The notes: generated from the letters alone by a model not told the origin. Shown: positions 42,535-54,431, counted from the first letter of the stretch. The stretch: 64,000 bases of DNA from Acanthochromis polyacanthus (GCF_021347895.1 NC_067117.1:37144067-37208066); one strand, 5' to 3'. Numbers and translations are program-made.

Positions 42535-44479
42535 TGTTGTGGAGCATGGAGATATGGGATCCCAAAATCAGCCATTTATACGGGCTGACTGGGATCTCAT
42601 AGCAGAGGGTGTTGTGAAGCATGGAGGTATGAGATCCCAGAATCAGCCACAAGGGGGAGACTCTGACAGAACAACAGCTGAATAAGGGAACATTGTGATA
42701 TCAAACCTGTGATTTGTGATCAAATTATGCCACAACAATGTGTTTGAACTAACCACATGTCTATTTTTTACACTCCTTAATTTTGAAACAGTGTAAAAAT
42801 CAGAAGTGTGTCTCACTGTAAAAAGTGATGGCTCGATTATTTTTGAAAGACTGTCTTTATAATCTTTGTTTATGAAGTAACCAGGTCAGAACAGCAACTC
42901 ACTGTGATGTCTCACCATAGGAAACTGATGTTTTGATAGATTTGACTAAAATGAGGAACTTAGGCTTTATGAAAGTTGATTACTATGAAACTGAGATGTT
43001 TTAGAAAGAGTTTTGACATCTGTTAAACTAAAAGGTTTTTAACTTTGTAGTGAGGTGAGAAGTCAAGAACTAAGGTGAACTAGGGTCAAATGTTTATGGT
43101 AAAGGTTATTAAACTCAAAATAGACTTTGGGAATTTTTATAAGTCTGTACACATTGTCCAAAAGATTGCACAATAGGATGCCAGCAACAGTTAGAGGCTG
43201 ACATCTTTTTCTCCATTTCCTGATCAGGAACCTGTGCTGAGCTGCAGACAGGAGAGATCAGGGGGGCAGATAGTTTCAGTTCTTTAAAAGTGGAGGTGTC
43301 CATGCGGTCAGTGAATGGTAGAAGTATGCGAGTTGGGAGGGGGGAGAGATGAAGTCATTGCTCAAGTTAATTTAGTATGAGCTCATTGCTATATTAATTA
43401 CAGGTGTTGTCATTGCATATGCGAAAGGTTGAGTTCACTCTAAATTACACCTGATCAAGACGCAAGTTGAGAGTCATTGGGTGGTAGTCGCTCAATGAAA
43501 ACCAGGTTAGAAATGTCCTGAGCAAAAGGGATTTTATCACGCAACTCCGGACGAGGGCTTCAACATGATCTGCAACGGAATAAATGTTCTATTGGAATTA
43601 TGGACGAAAGTACTGCTTTTTCTGAGTTGTTTGAGGATTATGGAACTGTGATCTAAAAATAATGCTGACTGAAGGAACATTACTGAACTCTATTTTTTCC
43701 GTGAGGAACAACACCAGAATGGATTAATAAAGTTTTTACTGGCCCTCAAAGGCTTGTTGTGTTACAGGTGAGAAGCTGACTACAGCCAAGCCGAGTGCTC
43801 TCCCCCTCCAAATTATGTAATCTGGGTGGTTATTACTTCTCTTTTATGAAAGCATAGTTCCACTTATGAGTCATGTTAAGCAATTGGAAAAATATTGATG
43901 TTGAATTAATTGTCTGATGATTAAGAGCTATCGCTACGCCCTTGCTAAAATATTATAATGAACATTTTTCCTGCAATTAAAGTTAACAGATTGGAAATTC
44001 ACTTTATCCCTATCACAATGATATATCCTGAATAATTTCTCTGGTGGTAAAAAGTCAAGTTATTGTGTGCATTACATCTAAAAAAAAAGGTTCTGAAAGG
44101 TTACTAGTCTTTGGGGCCGTGGGTGGCCTATTACAAACATATCCTTGGGGTTTTTCCTAATCTCTAAACTTTAACCTAGCAACTTACCAAGTGCCAAACC
44201 CATGAGAGGAAAAGCTGTCCCAGACGTGACTGGTAGTTAATTTGACCATTCGAAATTGACTACTCAGTGAAATTAATTATCAGATGAAGCAGGATAGGCG
44301 TGTGGATGAAGGCAGTGAGAAGCTTGGCGAATACCAGCTTAAACATTCTTCAGAACCCATCTGGGTCAGACCCCTCTGGGCTGGAGAACTGGACCTGTTA
44401 GACGGAGAGCTGAGGGTCCAGTGATTCATTATTAATTTAGTTGATCTAAGGGGAATTACTGGTCCTTTGGGTTTCAACA
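42535..44479 (+). mobile_element. Solo-LTR-like element in the MITE
   Basis: The inserted 1945 bases begin TGTTGTGG and end TTTCAACA, the TG..CA form of LTRs. CTAT is duplicated on both sides (42531-42534 and 44480-44483). An AATAAA-type signal (GATTAATAAAG, 43722) fits a U3-R-U5 structure. A ~60-bp unit near the left end is duplicated (GAGCATGGAGATATGGGATC and its second copy). No coding domain is seen, so it is best read as a long solo LTR; the retroelement class is undetermined. Confidence 0.55.
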
Positions 44480-44650
44480 CTATGACTACAAGTGAACACT
44501 ACATAAGCTGCCTGCTGACGATCACATGATTATGATTCTACTTCAAATTGACCACAAATTGTTTAAAGATTTAATCCGTCGGAAATCATACAATGCCAGA
44601 GCAGTCTTGGTGGAGTAGTGTGCTCTCTGGGTGCTTTTCTGGTTTTTGTT
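44480..44650 (+). mobile_element. MITE family R, copy 7, right part
   Basis: Resumes CTATGACTACAAGTGAACAC, with CTGCTGACGATCACATG, and ends TCTTGGTGGAGTAGTGTGC..GGGTGCTTTTCTGGTT, the right terminal repeat. Confidence 0.75.
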
Positions 44651-44966
44651 CAGTTTTTGTCTTCTTTTCTCCTTAAAATTGAAAATCTAAAGTGTCATGC
44701 ACTTTAAAACCTTCTGGACCAAACTTGTGATTTTACACCACACCAATAACCCTGACTTTTGATAATACTTTTACAAACACTTTAAAATAACATCTTAACA
44801 TAACTGCAATGTACAATAACTATATTTTCTCCCCATGTGACCCTCAGTCTCAAAATATCTCTCCTTCAAATATCTTATTCATAAAGTGAAGTGAAGCCTT
44901 GGAAAAACCTGATGTGCATGAGAAACACTGCTGCACACAGACACATTTGCAGTGGTATGGACACAT

Positions 44967-45324
44967 ACAGTCACCTCCAAAGGTATTGGAACAGCAAGTT
45001 CAATTCCTTTGTTTTTATGTCGTATACTGAAGACATTTGGGTGTCAGATAAAAAGATGACTATGACACAAAAGTTCAGAATCCCAGCTTTTATTTCGTGG
45101 TATTTACATCAAGATGTGCTAAACAACCCTGGAAAGATGACCTTTTCTTTGAACTCACCCACTTTTCAAGTGAGCAAAAGTATTGGAACAGACATTATTA
45201 AATTAACTTTAAGTGAATAACATTTAACATTTGGTGGCATAACCCTTACTTGCAATAACTGCAACAAGCCTGCGACCCATTGACTTCACCAGGCTGTTGC
45301 ATTCTTCATTAGAAATGCTGTTCC
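44967..45324 (-). pseudogene. Tc1-like transposon, end carrying the transposase C-terminus
   Basis: The terminal repeat starts at the TA 44965-44966 (CAGTCACCTCCAAAGGTATT). On the minus strand the frame reads EECNSLVKSMGRRLV, AVIASKGYATKC and stops, the standard C-terminus of one vertebrate Tc1 family. The catalytic centre is missing: sequence changes at about 45322 to an unrelated LTR element. The rest of this transposon is at 47757-48436. Confidence 0.85.
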
Positions 45325-45974
45325 TGTCACAGCTCCCTTCTCCTCTGCTTTGCCTGTCTCCCATCCGCTCCTCTGCCCTGTTTGTCTTGCCTGTCTCCCA
45401 TCCACTCCTCTGCCCTGTATCTTCCCCTACAGCTCGGTGCCTGAGTGGAGTCTAGCTTCTCAGCTGACTCCACTCAGGCAATCAACCACCTCCACGGCTC
45501 CCGGACAGCTGACGATCATCTCACTAATGACTCACCTCTACAATAAGTACCGGCTCAGCCTTCCACTCCCTGCCAGAGTGTTGAACAAGAACCACACAGT
45601 TCAGTTCACTCTCTTGCCTCTCATAATATCTGTTTTGAGTTCCTACCTTGTTTTCTTACGTTATTTTTTCCTGCCTCCACACAGTTCAGCTGTCTGGGAT
45701 CCCTGCCATTCTCCTTCCCCTCCGGCTCTCCCCAGACCAGTCATCACCGGTTTCCCCTGCCTGGACCCCTCACTCCTGCCTGGATCCCCCACTCCTGCCT
45801 GGACCCCCACTCCTACTTGGACCCCTTCTGTCCCTGCCTGGAACCCCCCGCTCCTGCACCCTGGTTTTCCCCCACCAAGCCACCATTTCACCCCCCAGCA
45901 ATAAAACACTTCATTCCAACCAGCCTTGGTGGTGTGGCTCTCTGCTCGGGTCCAGCCCTCCTCAGATCGTGACA
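45325..45974 (+). mobile_element. LTR (TGTCAC...GTGACA), Ty3/gypsy type
   Basis: A 650-base direct-repeat-type terminus with 6-bp inverted ends. It has a 15-bp perfect stem (45438-45452 with 45466-45480) and a polyadenylation signal (AATAAAAC at 45900) near its 3' end. A gag-like start follows 17 bases later. No second LTR is found, so the element is incomplete. Confidence 0.55.
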
Positions 45975-45991
45975 GAACACTCTGGCCAAAC

Positions 45992-46384
45992 ATGGACCCG
46001 GAGAACTCGCCGCCAAGGCCAGACCTGCCCATTCCACTTGACATCAAGCAATTACACCAAACCTTCCGTCAGCTCACCGCCAATTATCAGAAGATGCAGA
46101 GTCAACTCACCGTTTTAACCAGCCAGATGTCCTTGGTAACACCCGGCCCGACCCTGAAAATTCAATACAGCCAAGCTTTACAGGATATGGCCGCCACAAA
46201 GGCACAATTGAACCACTTCGTCACCCTGCTTACCCAAGTTTCCTCATCTCCAGCCCGGCCCACATCATTTTCCCTTCCACCAGCCCCGGACCCAGCCAAC
46301 ACCCAGATCCTAGTTCAAAACACGTCTGTAGACATCTTCTCCTCCTGCGAGGAGCACAGCATTTTTTTTTTTTTTTTTTTTTAA
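45992..46384 (+). pseudogene. Gag-like N-terminus of a gypsy-type retroelement
   Basis: Begins MDPENSPPRP and continues with a short helical, Gln/Leu-rich segment (LHQTFRQLTANYQKMQSQL). This resembles the start of fish Ty3/gypsy gag proteins, which open MDP just after the LTR. It ends in a poly-T tract (46360-46381) and the rest of gag and all of pol are missing. Confidence 0.45.
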
Positions 46385-46417
46385 ACGTGCTATACGATTT
46401 GTGGGAGAAATGGAAGG

Positions 46418-47756
46418 ATGAACTCAAGCATAATCCTGGGCTGCAAGCTAGCGGGCCAGCGACCCGGATTGGTCAACTACTTACCTTGTTACATCCGTGA
46501 GTTTTTGAGTGCTCCTCTGAATGACCCACCTGCTGACTCCCCTGGCAGCCCGCCGGGCCCTGTCTCCCCGCCACCCATGGAACCGCCTGCCAAGCGGCCT
46601 GGCCATCGAAGACGTGAGGCCAGGAGGCTCTGTGGCTCCCCAGCTCCAGTTCCGCCCCCGGAGGGGCTCCCGTTTCCGCCTCCAGTCCCCGCGGTGGTCG
46701 ACGCTCCGCCTCCAGTCCCCGCGGTGGTCGACGCTCCGCCTCCAGTCCCCGCGGTGGTCGACGCTCCGCCTCCAGTCCCCGCGGTGGTCGACGCTCCGCC
46801 TCCAGTCCCCGCGACCTCAACGGCCTTAGAAAGGCATAAGGCCTTCCCCGAGCCCCTTAAGAGGCTCTGCGCCTTCCCTCCAGCTCCGCCCCTGGATCCG
46901 TGTTCTGTGCCGCCCCTGGATCCGTGTTCTGTGCCGCCCCCGGAGGACCCACCGGACCCGGCTCCGCCCCCAGTCCAGCCTCCAACCCAGATGTCTGTCC
47001 GGCCTCCGGGCCGTCCGCCGGAGCGGCCCCGCCTGTCTGTCAATCCCCAGGACCATCCTCTTGAACGGCCCCTCCTATCTGTCCAGCTCCAACCTGCCCA
47101 GTCCACGGACCATCTTTTGAAGCGGTCCATCCTGGCTGTACCGCCCCCAGGCCGTCCCCCTGAACGATCCACCCCGTCTGTCCAGTTTCTGGGCCGCCCT
47201 TCAATACGGCTCCTCCCGCCTAGCCAGTTTCTGGGCCGCCCTTCAATACGGCTCCTCCCGCCTAGCCAGCCCCAGTCTGTCAAACCACGGCCCGTCCGGT
47301 CCCTGCCCTACCTGCCTCAGCCTGTCCGGTCCCCAGGCTGTCCTCGGAGGTGGACCCTCCAGCGAGTACACCTTCGGCCAGCTCCGCCTCTGGGCCACCC
47401 TCTAAAGTGGATCCTCAGGCCGGTCCAGCCTCGACCTGCCCCGCCTTCGGGCCGTTCCCCGGAGCGGGTCCTCCGGTTTGCCCTGCCACGACCAGGCCGG
47501 CCCCCAGAGCAGACTCTCCGTCCTGTCCATTCACGTCCAGTCCAGGCCGCCCACCGGAACGGACCCTCCACCCACCGGAACGGACCCTCCACCCACCGGA
47601 ACGGACCCTCCACCCACCGGAACGGACCCTCCGCCCTGTCCATCCCTGGCCTGTCCAGCCTACGGTCCGTCCTCCGGAGCGAACCCTCCGCCCTGGCCTG
47701 TCCGTCCTCCGGAGCGGACCCTCCGCCCTGTCCGTCCTCCGCTCCGGAGGACGGAC
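46418..47756 (+). other. Proline-rich, minisatellite-bearing retroelement body
   Basis: GC-rich DNA open on both strands: plus frame of 514 residues (about one third Pro) and an antisense Gly-rich frame. Tandem arrays: a 30-bp unit x4.6 (46676-46825, PPPVPAVVDA), a 24-bp unit x2 (46888-46934), a 45-bp unit x2 (about 47180-47270) and a 21-bp unit x4 (47556-47640, PERTLHP). It lacks any enzymatic motif. The tail of the plus frame (after 47757) runs into Tc1 sequence. It is probably the low-complexity coding part of an incomplete LTR element; translation is doubtful. Confidence 0.45.
46676..46825 (+). repeat. 30-bp minisatellite, 4.6 units
   Basis: Unit CCGCCTCCAGTCCCCGCGGT followed by GGTCGACGCT, nearly identical in each repeat. 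Confidence 0.95.
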
Positions 47757-48436
47757 CTTATATTACCACACCTCTATATTCCTTCTCTCCAAGTCTTCTT
47801 CAAACAGTGGATTGTGACACTTTCACCCCTGCCCTGTGGAGGTTGGCAGTGATGTCACTGACTGTTTTGGATTTTTCTTCACAGCTCTCACAATGTTTCT
47901 GTCATCAACTGCTGTTACCCTGGGCTGACCTGTTCGATGTTTGTTGCTCAGTACACCAGTAGTTTTTCTTTTTCAGAACATTCCAAATGGTTCTAGTGGC
48001 TATGCCCAATGTTTGTGCAATAACTGATCGATTTTTCTCTTCTCTCAGCTTCAAAATGGTTTGCTTTTCTCCCATAGACAGCTCTCTGGTCTTCATGTTT
48101 GCTTAACAGAAAATGCAGTTTTCCCAGGTGAAAGCCAAAAACAAGAACTATTTAATGTCTCTTCAATCGATCTAAAAGGCAACACCTGGGCAACTAGAAA
48201 CACCCATCAGTCGCATGTTCCAATACTGATGCTTACTTGAAAAGTGGGTGGATTCAAAGAAAAGGTCATCTTTCCTGGGTTGTTTAACACATCTTGATGT
48301 AAAAACCACGAAATAAAAGCTGGAATTCTGAACTTCTGTGTCATATTCATCTTTTTATCTGACACCCAAATGTATTCAGTATACAACAAAAACAAAGGAA
48401 TTGAACTTGCTGTTCCAATACTTTTGGAGGTGACTG
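47757..48436 (-). pseudogene. Tc1-like transposon, end carrying the transposase N-terminus
   Basis: From the TA at 48437-48438 inward, the terminal repeat mirrors 44967 onwards. The minus frame from 48096 reads MKTRELSMGEKQTILKLREE and IAQTLGIATRTIWNVLKK, the helix-turn-helix of a Tc1 transposase. Further homology, in shifted frames, runs through VDDRNIVRAV and SQSTV to about 47757. The DDE centre is absent, replaced by the LTR element. Confidence 0.85.
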
Positions 48437-48438
48437 TA

Positions 48439-49676
48439 CATGCAAGCACACACACCAAAAAAAAACCTTTTCATGTGTGATGTTTTTGAAATCTGTAGCA
48501 ACATATATAAATGTCATAACTGTCTGCCAAGCCACATAAAAGCAATCAAGAAAATTAAATTTGTACAATGTGATAAATGAATAACTTGTTTAGTAACTTA
48601 ACATCACTCAGTTTGTAAATTTTTTTTGTTAATTTGAAGGGCAATTTTTATTTAAACATCATAAAATCAAGAAGATATTCTAATGAAATTTCACCAACAG
48701 CCAAAAACATGATAACATAAAAAGGATTGCCTCACCTTTTTAACATTTCTTATAGCCTAAAAGACAATGAAAACTGCCTTGTGTAAATCTACACTGGCTG
48801 CATTGAAGGGCTCCTTTTCATCTTACCTTAATGTATGAATATCTGAAATTTGTCAATGTTCCAGCCTGAGACAATAAGGAGACACTGTGCTGCGGTGCAG
48901 GCTAGCTTACTCTCCACAGAGATGAGCTACACTTAATAGTACGATGCAGCTTACAGTAATACAATTTAGACCCACGTGCTGCTTTAATGAGAGTGGAACA
49001 AATCAGTGCTGGACATCATCAAGCCAGGAAAGAACCTAGAGGGAAACTACATGTCTCCTACATCTCCACACTCTCCAGTTTTTCCTTTCTTCCCCAAGGC
49101 CACTGTCACACGTACATTATATCTATTATTACCAGAGTTATTAGTGACTCATCTTCCTCTGGTGACATCGTGCACTGTTTTCGCCCTGGGGCCCATTATT
49201 CTGTCACAGTTTGAATGTAACTCTGAGCTTCTTTATAACATGCCAGTCTTTCAAAGTGCCATCATCAAAGCATCCAACCAGCAGTATGAGAAGTTAAAAC
49301 TGCCCAAGTCCTCTAAGCCTATAATTAAGCCCGAGGGCCAGACTAAAGATACTTGCACAGACCAGCATCGTGTCGGTGCAGGATCACTTTACTCTGGTGA
49401 AGCCTCCAAACTGCTCAGAAACCCCGTGCAGCTGTGGTAGACGGTGTGATAATGTACTCATAGGACATCAGAGGAGTCAATTCCTTAAAAACTATAAATT
49501 CGCTTTGGAAAATTTCTGAAATGTAGCTGACCAAATCTGGAAATAGCCAACATTCAGTCTATGATTCAAGGGAATATTAAATCTGCAAGTAATGTTTTTT
49601 TTTTTCCGGTCCCAATGTCATCTTGTGAAGTGTCAGCTTTTGTAAAATGGTAATGCTGTTACTTCACTTCCAAGAC
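48439..49676. other. No gene recognised
   Basis: A 144-residue plus frame (49006-49440) has no recognisable domain and no clear splice sites. It overlaps GC-moderate sequence that might be an exon or UTR, but nothing supports it directly. Confidence 0.35.
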
Positions 49677-49680
49677 TTAA

Positions 49681-50184
49681 GCCCCGTTCACATGAAGACG
49701 AAACGAGGTCTAAACGCATAAGTTTCTTGCCGAATCTGCGTATCATCCACACGAAGATGGCGTTTTGGAAGTCTGTAAACGATCATTTTTGAAAACGGGT
49801 TCCAGAGTGGAAAGATTTTGAAACGCCGTTAATGCAGCTCCGTGTGTACGGGTGATTCGCCGCTTTTCAGAAACGCTTGCGTCATAGTTTCGTATCTTCA
49901 TTGACACGCATGTGCCACACGCGGCCACGACAACAACAATGGCGGCGTACAGTGTAGGCGTACAACTTTTGCCGCAAGTGCGCATGCCCACAGTTTTTTT
50001 CTTCTGTTTGCGTGTGTTTCCGTCATATCGTTACAGCACCCCTAGAGGTCTGGCATGTGTTTTACAGCGTTTCCATGCGTATCGAGTGCATTCGTGTAGA
50101 CGTATACATATTCTGAGATGCCTTCGTCTTTACGGCGATCGTTTTTGAAATTGTTCAGCGTTTCGTCTTCGTGTGGACGGGGCC
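49681..50184. mobile_element. MITE with TTAA flanks
   Basis: Ends GCCCCGTTCACATGAAGACG and (reverse complement) GGCCCCGTCCACACGAAGAC. TTAA lies at both junctions (49677-49680 and 50185-50188). The interior is rich in AAACG and CGTTT motifs. TTAA duplications are used by piggyBac-type elements. Confidence 0.75.
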
Positions 50185-50188
50185 TTAA

Positions 50189-51870
50189 TTGTGGATCTGA
50201 AGACACACAGAGTCTCAGTCAATTACTATAAAAATTTCTCTTCATTGTGGCCCAGTGCCAGTAGATAGTAGAGCTGAACGGGTGCATTGTTACATTATCT
50301 GCATAATTTAATTTTCTCAAGACTGCTGCATTATCTAGTTTTACAAGAGGCCTGATCTAATTTTTAAATATAGCACCAAGTCCCAGATTCCTGATTTTCA
50401 CCATTTCCTTCCATGTCCCAGCTTTGTCAGGGAGAAACTCAGTTGGGAAAAACATGGACTGAGGTCAGCTCACAGTGATCAACGACACACACAAACCACA
50501 CATTCAACTGCACAAATGAACATGTAAGTAAAGCATGGCTCTGTCAACATTCTGCTGAAGGTACACTGTTACTGTTAGGTGACACCACTCCAGCTTATGA
50601 CAGCTAAATGGAACTGCTTTGTCTTGTAATGTTACCATTTTCAGGTATTTGGGACACTTTGAAGGTAAAATAGTTGGAAACCCAGAATTACATATTCTTT
50701 GTTGTTTAATTTAGTTGCTTGTAGTTTGAATAGAATCCAGGCGATTTGCTGTTTTGGTCTACACAGTGAAATACGATAAAGATCATGACAATGCTGCAAC
50801 TTAACAAACTCAAGCCAAAATAGCATTATCTTGCTATCTTGCTGCTAAATAGCAGTCTTGTTATGCGTTTTCTCATTAAAGCATGAAAATAACAACCAGC
50901 ATATGTGTTTTTAGCCATGCTTGTCTTAGACTGGTAGTGTTAGTGGTTCATCAGTTGGTTCATCACCATCAGCTCGTCTGAAATATCTTCCGCCTGAAAT
51001 TTCTACTGAAAATGTACCCAAAGTAAATTGAATGCTGTTATTGAACTGTTTGGAGTACATGCATGGTTCTGGTCTCATTTGAAAGCTGACAACCTGAATT
51101 TTCACCCAGTGCAGTCTGAATTACTCTAAGTGCTACTGGCAGAGTATTTTATGTTGGAATACACTGAATTAGGATGAATTTGTTTTTTCGCCTAAATTAT
51201 TTCCCTAATGAAACACCTGAAGATAAGTGTGGCAGCACTGTGAGAGCTTGAAAACACTATAGGACAACAGCCTGAGGTATTACCTAGTTCAGGTCAAAAT
51301 GTCATAGCAATACTACAAGAAATGAGTGTTTCACACATGTTTTTGTAGGGCTATGGCCAGGCGTTGTCCATTTTGCACACCCTTTGCACACCCTGGCACA
51401 GCCTTGGCACAATGGTATATTTTCGTTTTTCAGTCCGTTTGGACATTATTTTCACTCCAAAAACTCAAAAACAACTAAAAAAAAACACTTATAAACAACT
51501 ACAGTGAGGAGCACTAACACAGACACACAGAGGAGCACAGACGAGAGAAGCAGAGGTGTGAGACTTCACACTGCTCTGCTGAAAGCTCATTTTGTCCTTT
51601 TTATAGCCTTCCATTCAGCAGCTCATTGGCTACAAGCCCTGTCAGTCAACAGTTTCCTCAAACGTGATTTGCTCAGCCGTTACTAAGGAAATGGGGTCGG
51701 GTTGACAAATTTGTCACTGTTGTCAACGGTTGGCTGTTTAGCCCTGGAAGGCCGACCAAAGTTACTTGATTGGTTGAAATGAGGTGTCAATCAAAAGGTT
51801 AGAGTTCAGCGGCCATTTTGAGCAATAGTTCACTAAAAAAATTTCTACAAAAACTTACATAAAGATATGA
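50189..51870. other. No gene recognised
   Basis: AT-rich. A possible small element lies at about 51349-51745 (AGGGCTATGGCCAGG and GGCTGTTTAGCCCT ends), weakly supported. Confidence 0.3.
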
Positions 51871-51876
51871 AGAGAA

Positions 51877-52072
51877 ATGCAGGGAGTATGGAACGCGCAG
51901 CGCGACATGCGCGTGCATGAAGACGAGCTATTTGTGGATTATTTACTGATTTCAAGACCTGTTTTGGACAAAATATTTTACTGGCTTGTTTTGTCTGGAT
52001 GCCCAAGCTTGGATTATCGCCATGTTTTGTGGAATATTTTCATCTGTGACCAGTTATGAGCCTTCAAAGGTG
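51877..52072 (+). other. Possible first exon of an unidentified (transposon?) gene
   Basis: A 60-codon frame (MQGVWNAQRDMRVHEDELF, VDYLLISRPVLDKIFYWLV) stops at 52057, and a good donor (AAAG|GTGAGTTG) follows at 52071. The downstream sequence shares a ~47-bp block with the MITE at 2772-3333. Not recognised. Confidence 0.25.
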
Positions 52073-52529
52073 AGTTGTGCTGTTTACGTGATTTGTTGTT
52101 TGTTGGACAAATGTGATTATATTACCCGCTGTGGTAATCACATCTGAAAGTGGTTTGTACCAGCGGATTCATGAGAATCTTTCCATGAGAAGCTTTCCAT
52201 GGGTGTATAATGTTTCTATCATCGAGTTTGCAGCTTCAGTCATTTAGTGAAATACTTTTGCACATCTCAAAACGGCCCGAATACGGGCCGCTGAAGCTTA
52301 ACGGGATGTTATTGGATTTAATGCTATGAAAATGTACACTCACATTCATGTTCCCCAGAGTATGAATCATATTGATTCTCTGACGTGGCATATTGCATCA
52401 TTAATATTTTAGTTCAAAGTAAAACATCTCCACAACTGCTGGATGGACTGCATTTAATGTGATAAACACATTCATGTTTCGCGTGTCCAGCGGCGTTCTC
52501 CACCAGTGAGGAAGAGAGAGACATGAGCC

Positions 52530-54431
52530 ATGGCGAAGAGCGAGGGAAAAAGAAAACTTGACCGGGAAAACCGTGTCTTTCAGGTTAAATGGGAAGCAGA
52601 ATATATGTTTACAGAATTTAAAGGCAAACCTATGTGCTTGGTCTGCTTAGAGACCCTATCTGCAATGAAAGATTTTAATTTAAGTTGCCACTATAATACG
52701 CTGCACAAAACAAAATACGAGAAGTATACTGAAGCTGCAAGGGCTGCTATAGTAGCCGACCTCAAAGCTAAAGTACATAAACAACAGCGACTTTTTGCCG
52801 GAGCTGCAACCACTCAGCAGTCCGCACTCAAGGCATCTTATGCCGTTGCCCTCGAGCTCGCCAAAGCAAAGAAGCCACTGTCAGATGGTGAAATTGTGAA
52901 GGGGGCTGCAATGGAAATGGCACGAGCATTTGGTGAGGACAAAGTGGCTAAAAACTTTGATGCATTCTCCTTGTCTCGTCGAACAGTGACTCGCAGAATT
53001 TTTGACATTCACGACCATGTTGAGGGGAAGCTGAAACATGTAATGCAGGACTGCAGATACTTCTCCCTGGCCTTGGATGAAAGTACAGATGTTACGGATG
53101 TGAGCCAGCTGCTGATTTTTGCAAGAACTGTCAACAGCTCGTTTGAAGTCCATGAAGAGCTATTGAAGATGGTGTCTTTGCATGATACCACCAAGGGCGC
53201 GGACATATTCAACGCCGTCCACAACGTGGTGGATGAATATGGTGGCTTCTACAACAAGCTGTCAGCTGTTGTTACGGATGGTGCGCCTGCGATGCAGGGA
53301 AGACGCACGGGGTTCGTGGGGCTCCTCCAACAGAGCGGAGTGAACTGCCCTATCCTGCACTGCATCATCCATCAGGTGAGTGATTACAGGATTTGGGATT
53401 TTAAGTGACATGATGCAAGACAAATTATAGGTTAATTTTAATGCATATTCAATTTATCGGCAGGAAGCCCTCTGCGCCAAGACACTCAACTTTAGCCACG
53501 TTATGGATTTGGTGACTAAAGTCACAAATCTCATCCGAGGCGGGAACAGATCCCTCAGTCACAGGAGATTTACATCATTTTTGGATGAAGTGGACGCCAC
53601 ATATGGGGATTTACAAATGCACACGGACATCCGATGGATGAGTCGAGGCAAATGCTTGGAGCGTTTTTTTGCACTGCGGTCGGAAATCCCAGTGTTTTTG
53701 GAGGACAGCGTTCGTGGTGATGTGAGTACTTACTGCAAGAAACTCAAAGACACTGCGTTTCTATGTGACCTGGCCTTCCTTACTGACATCAGTTCACATT
53801 TGAACAACCTGAACACAAACTTGCAGGGGAGAGACCAAACTATCTGTGACCTGTATGCACACATGGCCGCATTTCAACGCAAACTCGACCTATTCAAAGA
53901 GGGATTATCATCCCATCCGCTGCGCTTGACACACTTTCCTGCTTGCAAAAAAAATGCCCCTCGGTGCGAAAAGCTACTTCACAAATACGCAGCTGATATC
54001 GAGAGACTGCAGGAGCAGTTCAAGCACCGTTTCCAAGATTTTCACGTGATGCAGCCACAGATAATGCTTTTCGTAGATCCCCTCTGCGCAGCTGTCAGTG
54101 AGCAACCTCCAGAATTGCAGCTGGAACTGACCTGCAGTCAGATCCGTTCTTTCTAGCGAGGCTTAATGAGAAGGGAGTTTCCTTTTGGAGTCTGCTGCCA
54201 CAGTCCCGTTTTCCACACCTCCGAGAGTTTGCACTGTCAGTGACCAGTATGTTTGGGAGTACATATATTTGTGAAAGCAGTTTTTCCACAATGAAGCACA
54301 TCAAGTCAAAAGAGAGAAACAGGCTCACAGATGACACACTTTTTCACCTCATGCAGATTGGATGCACAAAGATTGACATTGACATCCACGCCATTGTGCA
54401 ACAGCAGGCACAGCCACAAGTTTCTCATTAA
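52530..54431 (+). pseudogene. GTF2IRD2-like hAT transposase gene, one frameshift
   Basis: Exon 1 (52530-53375) and exon 2 (from 53464) flank an 88-bp GT-AG intron, phase 0. The protein starts MAKSEGKRKLDRENRVFQ, has a CLVC...H....H finger (about residues 36-60), the hAT catalytic regions ALDESTDVTD and VVTDGAPAMQGR, LHCIIHQ, then MHTDIRWMSRGKCLERFF. The C-terminal dimerisation region (YICESSFSTMKHIKSKERN) is in another frame. A lost base near 54130 breaks the frame (stop at 54154) and the second frame runs to 54431. This is the transposase type from which mammalian GTF2IRD2 took its C-terminus. Apart from the frameshift it is well preserved, so it decayed recently. Confidence 0.85.

Noticed and set aside
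46489..47283. 264-codon antisense Gly/Arg-rich frame
   Set aside because: Mirror image of the proline-rich minisatellites; GC-rich tandem units of multiples of three keep several frames open.
46676..47640. Tandem arrays that could be mistaken for a CRISPR array
   Set aside because: Units are adjacent without spacers and the genome is a vertebrate's.
49006..49440. 144-codon plus frame
   Set aside because: No domain, no clear splice sites or codon evidence, and no partner exon; kept only as an unexplained stretch.
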